64,000 nt of DNA from Carettochelys insculpta (lineage: Eukaryota > Chordata > Testudines > Carettochelyidae). Of the stretch, positions 1-14,000 are shown piece after piece. The position numbers and the translations under genes were made by a program. Under the pieces are notes generated by a model, which did not search any database, was not told the origin of the DNA, and was given only the letters and a program-made list of their open reading frames with translations. The stretch lies in the NCBI RefSeq assembly GCF_033958435.1, contig NC_134137.1, forward strand, positions 319,175,501-319,239,500, in the 5' to 3' direction. Each line of letters begins with the position of its first letter. Positions within the stretch are counted from its first letter, which is position 1.

Positions 1-2009
1 ATTCAGCATAGTAGTATTTTCTTTTTTTCTTGTAATACAAGTTGTGTACAACTTTATATATCCCCAGTCTGCCCTCCTTGTCGTGATGATTTCATAAAGA
101 GGCCTATTAGGAGAATCTCTGAGAGGAGAAAAGGAAACCTAATGGCTGTTTCCGCTCTGACAGGGAGCCCAATACTAGCTCTTAGCAGTGACATCTTGGC
201 ACCTGCTTTACATATGCGTCCCAAACAAACCATGTATTCCTAGGAAACCCCGATAATTGGCTGTTGGTTAGCAACAGGGAGGTGGAGGGTGACTCTCTTT
301 CCTGCTCCCTCCTCCATAGCCAGCGTTTACTGCCCCCCAGAAACATTCCTCCCTAGGCACAGCTTTTAAAGGAATGTTGAGGGCAGCAAAGCAGGACCTA
401 GGACAACATTGCTCCTAATCTCTGTCCCTTTTCCACTACCTCATACCTTTTAAAGGAAGGATTCATGAGGAGCTGTTCTGTGAACACCATATGTCCCTTG
501 ACTGTGCAATCTGACCATACCTCTGTGTTGTGTCTTATCTTTTTAAAAAGTTTTCTTAAAACTAATGAGTTGAACACTTTAACTGTGAACTGTCCTACTT
601 TGTGTTTGAAGCACTCCCCTACCATTCCAGAGAGACTCTTGCAAATCCCAGTGGAACTAAGAGGGGGTGGCAGAAAGGCTAAGATGGCGGTGATCCTAGC
701 ACTGAGAGCTTAGGCATCACGATTATAGGTTCCTACTAATTAAGTAAGAGCTTCCTTCATAGTAGATGTCATGAGGGCAGAAGCCTAAGCCCAGACATAG
801 ATATATTCAAAGGATCATTAAAGATCAGGCATTGCTGATTATCAAGGCCTTGGTTCATTCAGTTTAGTCATCCTTTATCGTATGTCTGAGCACCGTTTGA
901 AATAGTGACGTTCAGCTAAAATTGTCAATTGGAGATGAAGGGGCTGTTGACAGAAGTATGTGGGTGAATTAAAACTGCAATAATTTGGAGCATCTTCTGC
1001 CCCAGTGTATTGCTGTCCTTTTCAATAGCCAGTACAGTAGGTTAGAGCTTGGCTATATGCATATTGAACTTACTCCAAGGGTGGGGAAATAGACAGTAAG
1101 ATCTACTTTTTAGGGTTCACACTTCCTGTATGTGTCTCCCCCTGTGACAAGATTCTGGGTTTTTCCTCAAATTCTGTCCTGCTGGTCTCTGCTCAGACAC
1201 CACTCTTCTTTCACATATCTGGTCAGCCCACCTTGAGCTGGAAGGTGATCAGACCTTTGCTGTCATGGCCCCAGGGTGTGAAACTTGTTCTCTTTTGAAA
1301 TCTGTCTTTTCCCATATGTAACTGACTCTTTAATGCAGTTGTCTTAGGTTTGTTTTTATTTTGATATGACAACTGTTGGCCCTTTCATTTCTTAACATCC
1401 CCACTTTCCTTTCCCGCCCCCCTTCTTGTTTTTGGATACCCTTGAATTTCTTTTAATAAATTTGTTCCTGTCATCTTTTAAAGCATTGGTGAAAGGGGAA
1501 CTGGCTCTTATGTTCAGACTTCACAGAAAAGGAAACAATTAGGTCAAATATCTTTTTAAATGAATATTAATATTGCACAGTATTTCTAACACAGACCAGT
1601 CTAGAAATTGCTTTAAATACCATGTACAGGTTGAAGTGCTCTCATCTGGTACTGAACAAGAGAATTTGCTGGACCACCTGAGGTCAATATTGTCCAGCAC
1701 GTTACCAAGCCTTCCACTTTTATTGGGCTTTTAGAAGACATTTGGAAGTGAATTATAGCTAAATAATAGAACAGAATGCTGAGAGCCAGGACTGGTGGCT
1801 GGAAACAAACTTTATGGGACCACAGGAAACTTGGCCACATCAATAAGAGCTGATCTGGCTAACTAAAATCGTGCCAGATTTTGGATATTTCCAGACAAGA
1901 GTGTTCTGGATTAGAGAGGTTCAGTCTGTACTACTTAAGAAATATATATCTTGGTTTTTTTTTAATGTGGAACTTTCCTTTTTTGACTGGGTCTTATCTC
2001 TTCAACCAG
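1..2009 (+). other. LRIG3 intron (partial)
   Basis: Non-coding sequence upstream of the first visible LRIG3 exon. I found no LRR exon, RNA gene or confident repeat here. Confidence 0.6.
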
Positions 2010-2090
2010 GGATCTGAAGAACAATGAAATCTCATGGACTATTGAAGATATGAATGGTGCATTCTCAGGACTTGACAAGCTTAGAATGCT
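2010..2090 (+). CDS. LRIG3: LRIG3 exon: leucine-rich repeat (81 nt)
   Basis: The acceptor follows a pyrimidine tract (ttcaaccag) and the donor is gtaagt. It encodes [10 protein letters not shown], then [17 protein letters not shown]. The exon begins and ends after codon position 2, as is typical for single-repeat LRR exons. It is 9 nt longer than the 72-nt exons that follow, fitting the longer repeat seen here in LRIG proteins. This is the first exon visible; I found no LRR exon in positions 1-2009. Confidence 0.93.
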
Positions 2091-5000
2091 GTAAGTATGA
2101 CTGAACAGATTTTGAATTTTCTTAGTTACTTAAAAAAAATAATATTGGACTGAGTTCAGATAACATTTACTGTGAGGGAGCCCAATGTTGGGACTTTTAT
2201 TACTCTCTTAAATTTGTAACTTCTTTTGTTTTGCTTTTCATTGAAGCCTCCTTTTCTGGAAAACAAAACACCAGTTCTTTACCCAAACTACATGTGAAGA
2301 ATATGATCCTTCTTGAATGTTTATCAATATACAGATTCATGCAGTTGCTGGATAAAAACCTTTCACACACAAATCGGATTGCTCAAAATATGAAATGAAG
2401 GGAGGCATGTTTTCAAAAATTACAAAAGCATAGTGCCCAAGGGAAGTCTTTTGATAAAGTAATCTGGCATCTAATGGCAATGGCTCCGCAATAATGTAAA
2501 GATTTCATTGCAAATACACAGCTATGGAATGAAAAGGTGCTTACATTCTTTAGATTTTTAAGAATATACCTTAAACATGTTTGAAAATCATACCATGATC
2601 TACATAGTAACAAAGAGGTAGCCATGTTAATCTGTATCCTAACAAAATGAAAAAGCAGTCATGTAGCACTTAAAGACTACCAAAATAGTTGACATAGTTA
2701 CTGGAGCAGAATAAATGAGTACATTTTAGAGATGAGGTATTTTTCTTGCAGCAAGGAAAGCAGAATGGAGAGGGTTAGTCACACTTTAGTAATAAGTGCC
2801 TAAAAAAGCAATTGTATGAGAGTTTTCTTCAGAGTTCCAAAAATGCCCCCATTTACTGCATCTGTTTTGCATTAAGTATTTCTATTTCCAGGATACTCCA
2901 AGGAAACAGAATTAGATCCATTACAAAGAAAGCATTTTCTGGTTTGGATGCACTTGAACACCTGTAAGTAGCTGAAATTCCTATTTAACCCAACAGTGAC
3001 CAAAGAAAATATAAGTTTAACCAAAACAAACATAGAGCTATCAAACTTAGCTCATGATTGTCTGTCTGAATGAAGCACTTTTGCCTTGTTGGTCAGTACT
3101 ACGAGCTTAACAAGAGCTTTCTAGGAATTCTGCTCAAAGTGCTATATTTTTAATTGAATGTCACAGTGTGCCATACAACCTTGTTAGTGTGCTTTTGGTT
3201 AATAAACTTGTAGCGCTATTCTGCACTGATAATGTAGAGAATTAGTGCTTGAATCTTTATTTTAACCTTCCTTGAGTTAATAAATTGACTTTTTTTTTTC
3301 TGATATTTGTTTTCCTAGAGATCTAAGTAACAATGCAATCATGTCAGTGCAAGGAAATGCATTTTCTCATATGAAGAAACTTGAAGAATTGTAAGTTGTT
3401 GCTCCCAAAATCTCCATATTAGAAAATGTGTAAACATAGAATACTGACACGTTCAGTATGAACCTCTCACTGCAACAATTCTGATGTCATGTAACAAATG
3501 GTGCAGCAACAGATTTTTCTCTGAGGTAGTTCCGTTTAAGCTAGGCAGAGTCAGAATCAGATTTCATTTACTACTCCATTTGGTATCTAAAGTGCTGAGT
3601 TCTTAAATCAGTTGATCCTTAATTCCCAAGGTAAGAGAGATTTATTAATATACTGTAGAGAGAGCACTGATATCACTGAACTACTGCTGACTGAACCTGT
3701 AAAATGCAATATCATAATTCTGTAAAGACCCACCTGCAGATCTTTCTTATTGGGGCCCCTCTGTCCTGAGGCAGCAAAGGAGCAGTTGCAAAGTGAAGTC
3801 ATAAAAAGTTCCTGCTGAGGGAATGCTGTAAAAGCTCTCTTTTTCTCTTGAGCAGTGCAGCAGCTGTTATAACTAAGTCTTGCTGAAGCGGAAAAGACCT
3901 TTTTTATTTTCTTTCCTTGAGGCACAGCTAATTTCTTATCTCCATGCTCCTATCTCATTCTTTTAGTTTCTCTTGTCTCTGCCCTGCCTAGTCTAGTTTC
4001 TGGCATCACGACTGTGCAACATGGCAAAGCTGGATAAGCAAAAAAAAAAAAAAAAAAAAAGTCATTCTTTCAGTGAGGAGAAACTACGTGAAACTTTGCT
4101 GGAGAACAAATATATATGCCTACCGTGGCTCAGGATTGCTATTCTGGTTCAGATTCAGCTGCTTTAGAGGCTGGTTCTTTTCTTCCTTCCACATGTCTGA
4201 GAGCATTTTCCCCCAGCATATGCGCCTCAGAGAGAAAGCAGTCATAACCCTTTAGACAATAGTGTCCGCTAAAGCACATCAGGGTTTGGCGATTCCATCT
4301 ATTTTATGAAAATATTTTTATAGGGTCTTCCCTGCTCGTTCCCAAATGTAAGTGTTTCTCTCTTTCTCGTAAACACCTGGACAGATGGTAGGATGCATTT
4401 TCCTGCCTTAATTAACTTCTGGTAATATGCATTCCCATCAATTCCACCCGTTCAACAGACCCTAGAGAAGGCTAGTACGGCGATGGTGTGACTGATGTCA
4501 CTACATAATGGTGGCCAAGAAATCTGTGGTTTTCTTTCATCATAAGAAAAGCAATAAGACTACTTTTTTTCAAATTTCCATTAAGACCATACCTGTTTCT
4601 TCTGGACCCAGTTCTGTTTGGTGCTGTGACATTTTTAGGTTTTCAGCACAGAGGACTTCTGTGGAAAAACTTGATTTAGACAGGAATGTTCAGAGCTGGT
4701 AATACCCTCTTTTTCTTCTGGAAGCTAGTTAACACAGAATCTTCATTCTGTTACCTGGGCATGTTTTGTTTGATGCAAGTACATATATTTCTCCTCGGAC
4801 AAACAATTACCTTTTTTTTCTTTTTTTGAAAAAAGTAATTCGTAATTTAAGTTGTCTTATTAATTCTCTAAGGAGCCAAATACCTATCCCCAGGAAGTTT
4901 GACTTCTCACTATTTTTGGTCCAGATTTTTAAGATGTTTTGAATTACTTCCATCAACAATTTGAAATCTTCCTACTTGGAAATGTAACTTGATTGATCAG

Positions 5001-8000
5001 GCACTTGCAAAAATGTTTTTGTGAAACTTTTAGTTTGGTTTCTTCACATTTCTTTTTGAATTGGCCATTCTCTTAGGTTGGGTAGTACTGTCAGTGGAGG
5101 TTTAAATCTGCATTTGTGGTCCTTCACATATCTTCTCAATTTCTTTCGGAAGTGAGCTATAATTTCCATCACTCCAGTTGGTTTGAAAGCTATCTTTTAT
5201 TGCTAATCCTAAGGAGAAAAGATGACGTAAATTGAGAGTTAAGGGTTCTATCTGTTCGGGCTGCCATGAAGCTGTGAGTTTTCAGTGCTGTTTGACCTGG
5301 AAGCTGGGAGAAAGTGAAACAATTTTGTCATGTACTGTCAGCAAACAGATAATGCTTCTGCAGCTCAAATACTTACAAAAAGGGTGTTCAGGTGCCAATA
5401 AATGTTAAGATTCATAATCTAAGATGTTCAGCAATATCTTAAGCATAGAACACAGGAGATTTGGTTGAAAGCCAGGTATCACAGGTGAATTTCTGGGCTT
5501 AATGAAGAAGGGTGTGTGTGTAAAATTTTCATTAAGTTCGGTGGGGGGAGGGATATTACATGTGGTTCTCATAAAATATAATTTGAAAAGATACTGACTC
5601 AATTTGTCTACAGTAAAACGTCTCATTTGGTCTTTATCTTGGCAGTGGGGTTCTTGAGGACATGGGTATAAATATTTTTGCTGTTCATCTCACATTATAG
5701 GGGCTAGTATATATTTATTATTTTCATAAATAGTACTATTACATACTTGTACTTTTTCTTCTATAATTTCTGGTACAGCTATTTAGATAGCTTACCACCC
5801 TCAAGGTCAGTACTCAGTTGGGGTACAGGTTGAGGTTGGGCAGAGTGGGGGGTGTGGAGAGAGGGAGAGAGAGTATACATGTACACCTTTTGTGAGGGTA
5901 TTGGAATTATGTAATTTTTGGAACTCTTCTGGAGTGCTGTCTCAGGTGCCCTCTTTACATCACTGGTCTGCCATTGTGTGTAACTGTCCTTATCCTGGCA
6001 TGAGATGAGGACATAAATGTCCACTTTGTCGACCTGTAGTCCAATAATGTTGTCATGGGAGTACTGGATAACATTAATTTAAAATTATTTATTATAAAAG
6101 AAAGTTTTGAAACTACTAACTTGTGGTGTTTGGGCGCAATTGCACTTTAAACAGAAAAAAATGGATGTAACTATTTTCTATAGGCACTTAAATACGTCAA
6201 GTTTATTGTGTGACTGCCAGCTGAAATGGCTACCACAGTGGGTGTCAGAGAACAACTTTCAGAGTTTTGTGAATGCCAGTTGTGCCCATCCCCAGCTGCT
6301 GAAAGGCAGAAGTATCTTTGCAGTTAGCCCAGATGAGTTTGTGTGTGGTGAGTATATCTCCTTCTTTTCATCTTCAAAGGTATTTTTAGTAATTTTATTT
6401 TACACTGGCTTATCTTTTTTTAAATTTCTCTGGTTGGACTGAGCTGGGTTAATATTTTGTTTTAATCTTTTGTCCTCTTCTTCCCAAACTTTGATGTACA
6501 GATAATCAGAACTTGTGGTTTCATTCCAGTTGGGGTGACCTGTTTCTGACTTAATTGAGTGTGAGGTGTATACTTGTGTTTTGTATAAAGGAAAGGTCAG
6601 GGGTCTGTGGTGGCAAATTTATGTAACTCAAAAGTTAACATAGGTATACTGTTTAGATAAGCACCATTTCAAAAATGCGATGAGTCTTGGTGTATTTCAC
6701 CTGGCGCATATGTTGCTTTTGATAATTATATGCAAATTGCATTAGTGCTTTATTAAATTAACGTAAGATTAATTGAAGTCAAGTAAGTACCAAGGTTCAG
6801 TTCCTATGCTAATCTTGGTTGTTCCTGCTCTTATTTTTAGGATTTTTAAACAATATTTTCAACTTACCCTAATCACATTGGGCTTTTCTACACTAGCCCG
6901 CTTCTACACTGCTTGCCAGTGCTTCGAAGTTTGCAGCATCAAAGTCCCCTGCCCTCCCCTCAGCAAGAATTAGCCTAATGAGGTACTGCCTATGCAGCGC
7001 AGTACCTCATTGCTATTTCCCACTCAGGCTGATTATCATGCCCCCTTCGAAGAAGGGAGCTAGTGTAGACCAGCCCATTGGGTGTTTAAATGTATAAACT
7101 GCTAATACTGGTGTGTACAGGGCAGGAAATAAGCAAATTAATAGGCATCCAATGATGGACATGCCTTATTTATGGGGAAATGAGTCCAGTAAGAAATTGA
7201 AATGAAGAATTTGGTAAGTGAATGTAACACTATTTCTGATGAATAAGCAAACAGTCAACCATTTAGCCCACTAACCTGTCTTCCAAGTGCCAGATGCTTC
7301 AGAGGGGATGAGCAAAATAGGGTCAATTATCAAGCGAGCCATCATTTTATCGTCCAGTTCCAGTTTATGGCAGTCAGATTCTTACAGGATGCCCAAACCA
7401 TAGGGTTGTGTCACTCAGTAGCTTGGTTAATAAGTTATCGGATTTATCTTTCATGAAGTTATTTTTTTTTCTTCTGGCTTTCCCACACCCCTGGCAATGA
7501 GTTTCCTGAGGTGTGTGTGTTTTTTGGGGGGGAGGGGGAACACTTTGTTTAAAACTCTTTATTTCATTGGATGACCCCTGGTTCTTATAATATGAAGGGG
7601 TAAATAGCACTTCCTTATGTGCGTTCATCACACCGTTCGTGCTGTTATGTATAAACCTCTGGCATACCCTCCATTAATTGTCTCTAAATTGAACAGTCCC
7701 TGCCTCTTCAGTCTCTCTACATATGGAAGCTATTCTGTAGCACTGATCATTTTGGTTGTCCTTCTTTGTATTTTCTTAAAAAATGGGACAACCAGACTAA
7801 TGTGCAATACTCAGGATGTGCACGTATCTGCACGTATGTAGTGGCATTATTATTGTTTCTGTCTTATCCTTTCCCTAATGGCTGTTAACATGCTATAAGC
7901 TTTTCTGATTGCCACTGTACCTTGAGTAATTGTTTTCAGACAGCAGTCTGCAATGACTCCATGATCTATCTTGAGTGGCAACAGCTAATTTAGACCTCAT

Positions 8001-11000
8001 CATTTTACATGTATGTTTGGTATTATGTGCACCGATGTGCATTGCTTTGCATTTATCCACACTGAATTTCATCTGCCTTATCTTTGTCCAGTCACCCGGG
8101 CTAGTGAGAGTCTTATATAAAAATCTTTGAATTCAGCTGTGGACTAAACTGTCTTGAATTACTTTTTTATTGTGTGTAGCCTTTGCGACTTTACTATTCA
8201 CCCCTTTTTTCCAGATCATTTATGACTGGTTTGAACAGCACAGACCCAAGTACAGGTTCTTGTGAGTCACTGGCATTTGTCTCCTTGGTGAAAATGAATC
8301 CTTTATTCCTGTCTTCTGTTTCTTACCTTTTAATACTGATCCATAGGAGGATCATGCCTTTTGTCTCACAATACCTTTCTTTGCTTCAGAACCTTTGGTG
8401 CAGTAACTTGTCAAAATCTTTCTGAGGGTATGACTACGCAGCAAAGCTATTTTGAAATAGCAGCCACTGTTTCAAAATATCTATGCGAGCGTCTACATAA
8501 CACAAATGCTATTTCAAAATAATTTGAGTAGTCATTGGCTTATTTCAAAATTGGTAAACATCATTATATGAGAAACAACACCTTTTCTTGAAATAGGTAT
8601 TTCAAAATAGGGGCTGTGTAGACAGGAAATAAGCTATAATGTGTCCAATGGCTGTGTTTCAAAATATTGTGTGTAGATGCTCTATTTCAGAATAGCTGAG
8701 TGCTGTTTTGAAATGCATTTTGTGTGTAGCTACACTATTTTGGAATAAGCTATTCTGGAATACCCCTTCCAGACTAGCTTATTCAGGAATAATGCTGCTG
8801 TGTAGATATAACCTAAAAGTCCAGGTACGTTATACATCCTGATTCACCTATGTCCATGTTAGTTGGTATCCTCAAAGAATTCTAACTGATTGGTGAGGCA
8901 TGGTTTCCATTTATGTAAATCATGTTGACTTTTCCTCATGTTCTTTTAATGTTTCTGATAATTCCATTAGTTACTGTAGTTTCAGCCAGTCTGTCAGGCA
9001 CTGAAGTTAGTCTTGCTGGCCTATAATTGCCAAGATCACCTCTGGAGCCCGTTTTAGTAATTGGCATTACATTAGCTAGCTTCCATTCATCTGGTCCAGA
9101 TGGTAATTTAAATGACAGTCTATATTAAACTAAAGGTGATTTTTATCAGTGACTTAGCGTCACACAGTAAACTACTATCTCTGATGGCCCTTTCCCCTAA
9201 AAGGAGAAAAGCTAAAAGAAAATTAGCATTAGAATAAGTTTTAATGATAAAAGTAAATTGTGAACCAGGAATGGATATAATCCTTTAGATAATTTTTAAT
9301 TAAAAATCTTTAAAATGCAGCAATCACAATGTCTCTAGATATGTGTTCATAAGAAGACAAAATATTAACATAGCCAATCTTAACTTCCTAAGCGATTATT
9401 TAGAGTAAGAATATAAAAAAGATGCCTTCCTACACTTCAGATGAGTCTGGCTAAACAGAAGGGTTTTTTACTTTGCCCGTAAGGTTAGCAAACTTTGCTT
9501 CTGTTGGACCAAGAAAAAGATGCAATGACAAAGAAAGGAATCTCTTAGTATGTTGCTATCCCCTAGTGTGATATGAAAGCACACAAATGACATTTTAAGT
9601 TGGAGGGGGAAGGCTAGTTATGTTGTTGAGAATTGTCCAGTGTTGTTTTTTTCCACTGCTTACGTGTCAAATGCTGAAGTTACTGGCTTGGAACAAGATG
9701 ATGAAAAATAAATGTCACAAGTTTATTTTAAAGTATGGTTTTGCTTTGAAAAATGGGTTATGTGAAAACGGCAGTACCTTACTCAAGAGAGTGGTTCTTT
9801 TTGTATGTTTCATCACATTTGTTTTAGTGCCACCTCCTCCCCTCCCAACCCCAAACAAATGCTTTTAAAATTTTTTAACATCTGTTAGAACACAGATAGC
9901 ACAGCCACAAGCCTACGAGCTGGGACCTATTCCTCCTCTGACATTATCAGCATAAACAATTAGTATGTTCAATAAATTATACCAGTGCAAAGTGTGGTGA
10001 CATAGATGTCACCAAGGACATAATTTGGCTTGTAAAACTTATTATAGGTAGGATTCACATAAAGGCAGTAACTCAGCAAGACTCTCAAATCCCAGGTTGC
10101 GTTTGCATTACTGGCTGTTGAATGCATTTCAACTTGTAAACTGGAGTGCAGTGTTACTTACAAATAATTGAAGGGCAACAAGCATAGAATCCCACAAAGT
10201 GCAATTGTTGGGTCACCCCACCATTTAAAAACTCCCAAACCTGGATCTTTGTGTACTACACTTAGCAGATTTTTCAGTGCTTCGGCATTTGAAAAATGGA
10301 GTGAAATCACTGAAACCAAGCCTTCCTTTCTTCTACGCTTAACAGACACGGTACCCTTTTCTTCACTGAAACGTAGTTCCTTCTGCCATCAGAAGTTTTT
10401 CTGGCAGAATCTAGGTTTCCCTCCAACCCATGCACAAAAATTCATGCGTCATGACTGACAGTCAGAATAGCTTTTACAGATTTTTAAACTGTAGTTCTCC
10501 CCTCTGTTTATGTATAAACATCATGAACAGTCTGCTTGTTGATGTGCTTTCTCTTCACTAAGAGATGACTTAGCACAGTAAACACATAAATGTCATCCTT
10601 GTATGCTTCGAGACAAATGAAATCTAAAATTAAACCACTGTATCTCTGCTTTAAGAATACTTGCCTGAATCCAGTCTCAAACAAGGCTTACGAAATCATT
10701 TTCTAAAAGGAGTCTCAAGGATGCTGTATTTGCCTCCTTACTCAGTATTCCATTTTTTCCCCCTTTTCCATCTTCACAGATGATTTTCCTAAACCACAGA
10801 TCACTGTCCAGCCAGAAACCCAGTCAGCGATCAAAGGCTCCAATTTGAGTTTTGTATGTTCGGCAGCCAGCAGCAGTGACTCTCCTATGATTTTTGCATG
10901 GAAGAAGGACAATGAATTAATGCATGATGCTGAGATGGAGAATTATGCGCATCTACGGGCACAGGGTGGTGAAGTGATGGAATACACTACCATACTACGT

Positions 11001-14000
11001 CTACGCAATGTTGAATTCAGCAATGAAGGAAAATACCAGTGTGTTATTTCAAATCACTTTGGTTCATCGTACTCTGTCAAAGCCAAGCTTACAGTTAACA
11101 GTAAGTATCCTGTTCTTACCTGTCTGAAAAGGAAATCACTGTAAAGCAAAATACAGTGTACAGTTTTCTTTTCCCATTGCAGTGTTTTTAGAAAGTGCTT
11201 TTATAACCTAATTTCAGCTTGTGAAAGCATGCTGTTTTCAAGGTATGTTTATTAAAATTGCACCTAAAGGGCCCAGGCAGAATCTGTTGCTGTTGTGCAA
11301 GTTGCTATACAAACAGTTGAAAAACAACACCTGTCCTGAAGAGCTTGCAACCTAAGTAAACAAAGGATGGGGTAGGAGAAGGGAGGAACTACACACCACC
11401 TCCTACAGAGGATGACCTTTCCTACTGAGGTACAATGACTTAGGAGAGCTCAACTAGGCTTTAGGCTTCCTGAATTCGGATTGAAACCACATATTATTTA
11501 AATACACAATAATTTCTCTCTAGATATAGAAGTTTAGTCTTAAGGTTTTTTCCACCTTCCTCAGATCACCATGCACCAGATTCTATCTTCAAAGTCTTGC
11601 TCGTGGCTGTTGAGAAAACTGATATAAGTGTCATGCTTACTGGAGTTGGATGTACTGTAATTGAGAAAATACTGCAAAAATAGGGAAAAACAATTTGCCC
11701 CAAAATTGGAAACCCGCTTATCTCCTTTTAACTACTTGTTTGTTTTGCTTTAGTGTTGCCTTCATTTACAAAGATGCCCATGGACCTAACCATTCGTGCT
11801 GGAGCAATGGCACGACTAGAATGTGCTGCAGTTGGTCATCCAGTACCGCAGATTGCATGGCAGAAAGATGGTGGCACAGACTTTCCTGCAGCACGGAAGA
11901 GACGTATGCATGTCATGCCAGAGGATGATGTGTTCTTTATTGTTGATGTAAAAACTGAGGACACGGGAGTTTATAGTTGTACAGCTCAAAATACTGCGGG
12001 GAGCATTTCAGCTAACGCAACACTGACAGTACTAGGTGAGACACTATTGAAATGCAATGACAGAAGTCTTTTCTATTGAAGTGATGTGACATGTTTTGCC
12101 GTACTTTTTGATGTTACTTAAGAAAATGTTTTGGAGGTCTTAATTGAGAGATTTATCAATGCATTACTACTGGGTTATTTCAGAAGCACTTCTTAGCTGA
12201 AGAATATCTTTTCAGATGAGTTCTGTGAGAATTCATTTCCTGAATTCATCTTTCCTTGATCAATAGCCATTGGTTATAAATACATGCTTTAATACACTGT
12301 CATTATTACAATAAATCATAATAAAACTGTTACAGGCATAAGGGACATGATTAAGTATGCACAGAGAAAGGAGGAGGTTGCAGGGGCTTTGCCTGAAAAG
12401 TTTATTATTAGGAAAAAGTTGTCTCTAATTATTCTAGAGAATAATATGGAAATACTTATTTCCAGGGCGCCCCTCCCCCTTATTGGGCAAGTGCGTATCT
12501 AGCTTTGACCTGTAGATGAGCTAACTGGAGTCTTTCAGCTCAGACTACTGGAATGTGTCTCCCCCTAGTAAAATGACAATAAGTATCATTAGGCTTCAAT
12601 GATGCTTCTAATTTAGTTACAGCTTTTCCCAAAACTGCTAGCTACCCCAGTGTTTCTTTAAGAGTGCATGTCTAGAATGGTGCATGGCAACACCCAAGAT
12701 ACTGTGTCTTTAAACATTTTGGGTGACTTCAAAGACCGTGTGTAGATAGCTGATGCACAACTATATAGTCATTTGTTGTGAACTTGCCATCTTTCTACGG
12801 GCTAAAGTTGAGAAAAACATAAATGTTGGGAGTTCTATGATTTGATAGTACCCCTCTTAATTTTTGTGGTGTTTTTCTTTTTCCTATTGATTGGGGAGAT
12901 GCGATGGGAAGGGTACCTGCATTTTCTTGTAAGCTAACTCAGAGGGTGTTTTTATTTTCCTTTTCAGAAACACCATCATTTTTGCGGCCCTTGCTAGATC
13001 GAACAGTAACAAAAGGTGAAACTGCGGTCTTACAATGTATTGCTGGTGGTAGCCCTCCACCACGGTTGAACTGGACTAAGGATGACAGCCCATTGGTGGT
13101 AACAGAGAGGCATTTCTTCGCTGCTGGCAACCAGTTACTGATTATTGTGGATACAGACGTTGAAGATGCTGGGAAATACACTTGCGAAATGTCTAATACT
13201 CTTGGAACAGAGAGAGGCAACATTCGTCTAAATGTAATTCCCACTCCCACTTGTGACTCTCCGCAAAACATGGCTCCATCTTTGGATGATGATGGATGGG
13301 CCACAGTTGGCGTAGTGATCATAGCAGTGGTTTGCTGCGTGGTGGGCACTTCCCTTGTGTGGGTGGTCATCATATACCACACAAGGAGAAGAAATGAAGA
13401 TTGCAGCATCACCAATACAGGTGTGTAAACTGAAGCTTGGCAGTGCAAAGGAATCATCAAGTGTGTTTGTGGTTGTTCTGCAGTAACTTTCTTCCACAAA
13501 CGTTTGTGTGTTTTGACTCAGATTCAGAAGAGTGAGTCATCTGTCGCCTTCAGTGTTTTGATGACAGGTTTAAAAATTTCAAAGAAACCTGAAATATTCT
13601 GGTGGTTTTATTCTTTTTTTTTTCTCTTTTAAATCACAGATGAGACAAACTTGCCTGCTGACATTCCAAGCTACCTGTCATCCCAGGGAACATTAGCTGA
13701 AAGGCAGGATGGATATGGGTCATCAGAAAATGGTAGTCAACATCAGTTCATATCTTCTTCAATAGGAGGATATTTTTTACAGCAGAGAGATAGTAACGGT
13801 AAATACTTTAAATATAAAACTGGGCACTGGTTTGGTGACTAGAAATGTTGATTGCTGGGTAGGCCCTGTGGCTGACTTACTGAGTGCATCAGCACATTAA
13901 AATATTTTAGCAGCTTAAATATTACTATGCAATACAAGAAAGAGAAATGTTTCTACTGTTAACAGAAACTTAGTTGTACTGATCCTCTTGACGTACAGCC

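Larger units (their letters stand above)
2091..6183 (+). other. LRIG3 introns between the LRR exons and the C-cap
   Basis: Introns 2091-2891, 2964-3318 and 3391-6183. They contain a small PLE-end repeat (2612-2691) and a run of 21 A at 4040-4060. Nothing else is recognisable. Confidence 0.7.
6348..10779 (+). other. LRIG3 intron between the C-cap and the first Ig exon
   Basis: A 4.4-kb intron. It holds a MITE (6890-7076) and an antisense CR1 LINE (about 7545-9125) with a second MITE nested inside it. The rest, 9130-10779, shows nothing I recognise. Confidence 0.75.

Noticed and set aside
4040..4060. Poly(A) tail of a processed pseudogene or SINE
   Set aside because: No recognisable retroposed body or target duplication upstream, so I treat it as a simple A-run.
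12939..13499. Antisense open frames of up to 186 codons across an LRIG3 exon
   Set aside because: They are mirror frames of a highly conserved + strand exon with clear Ig and membrane motifs and correct splice sites.
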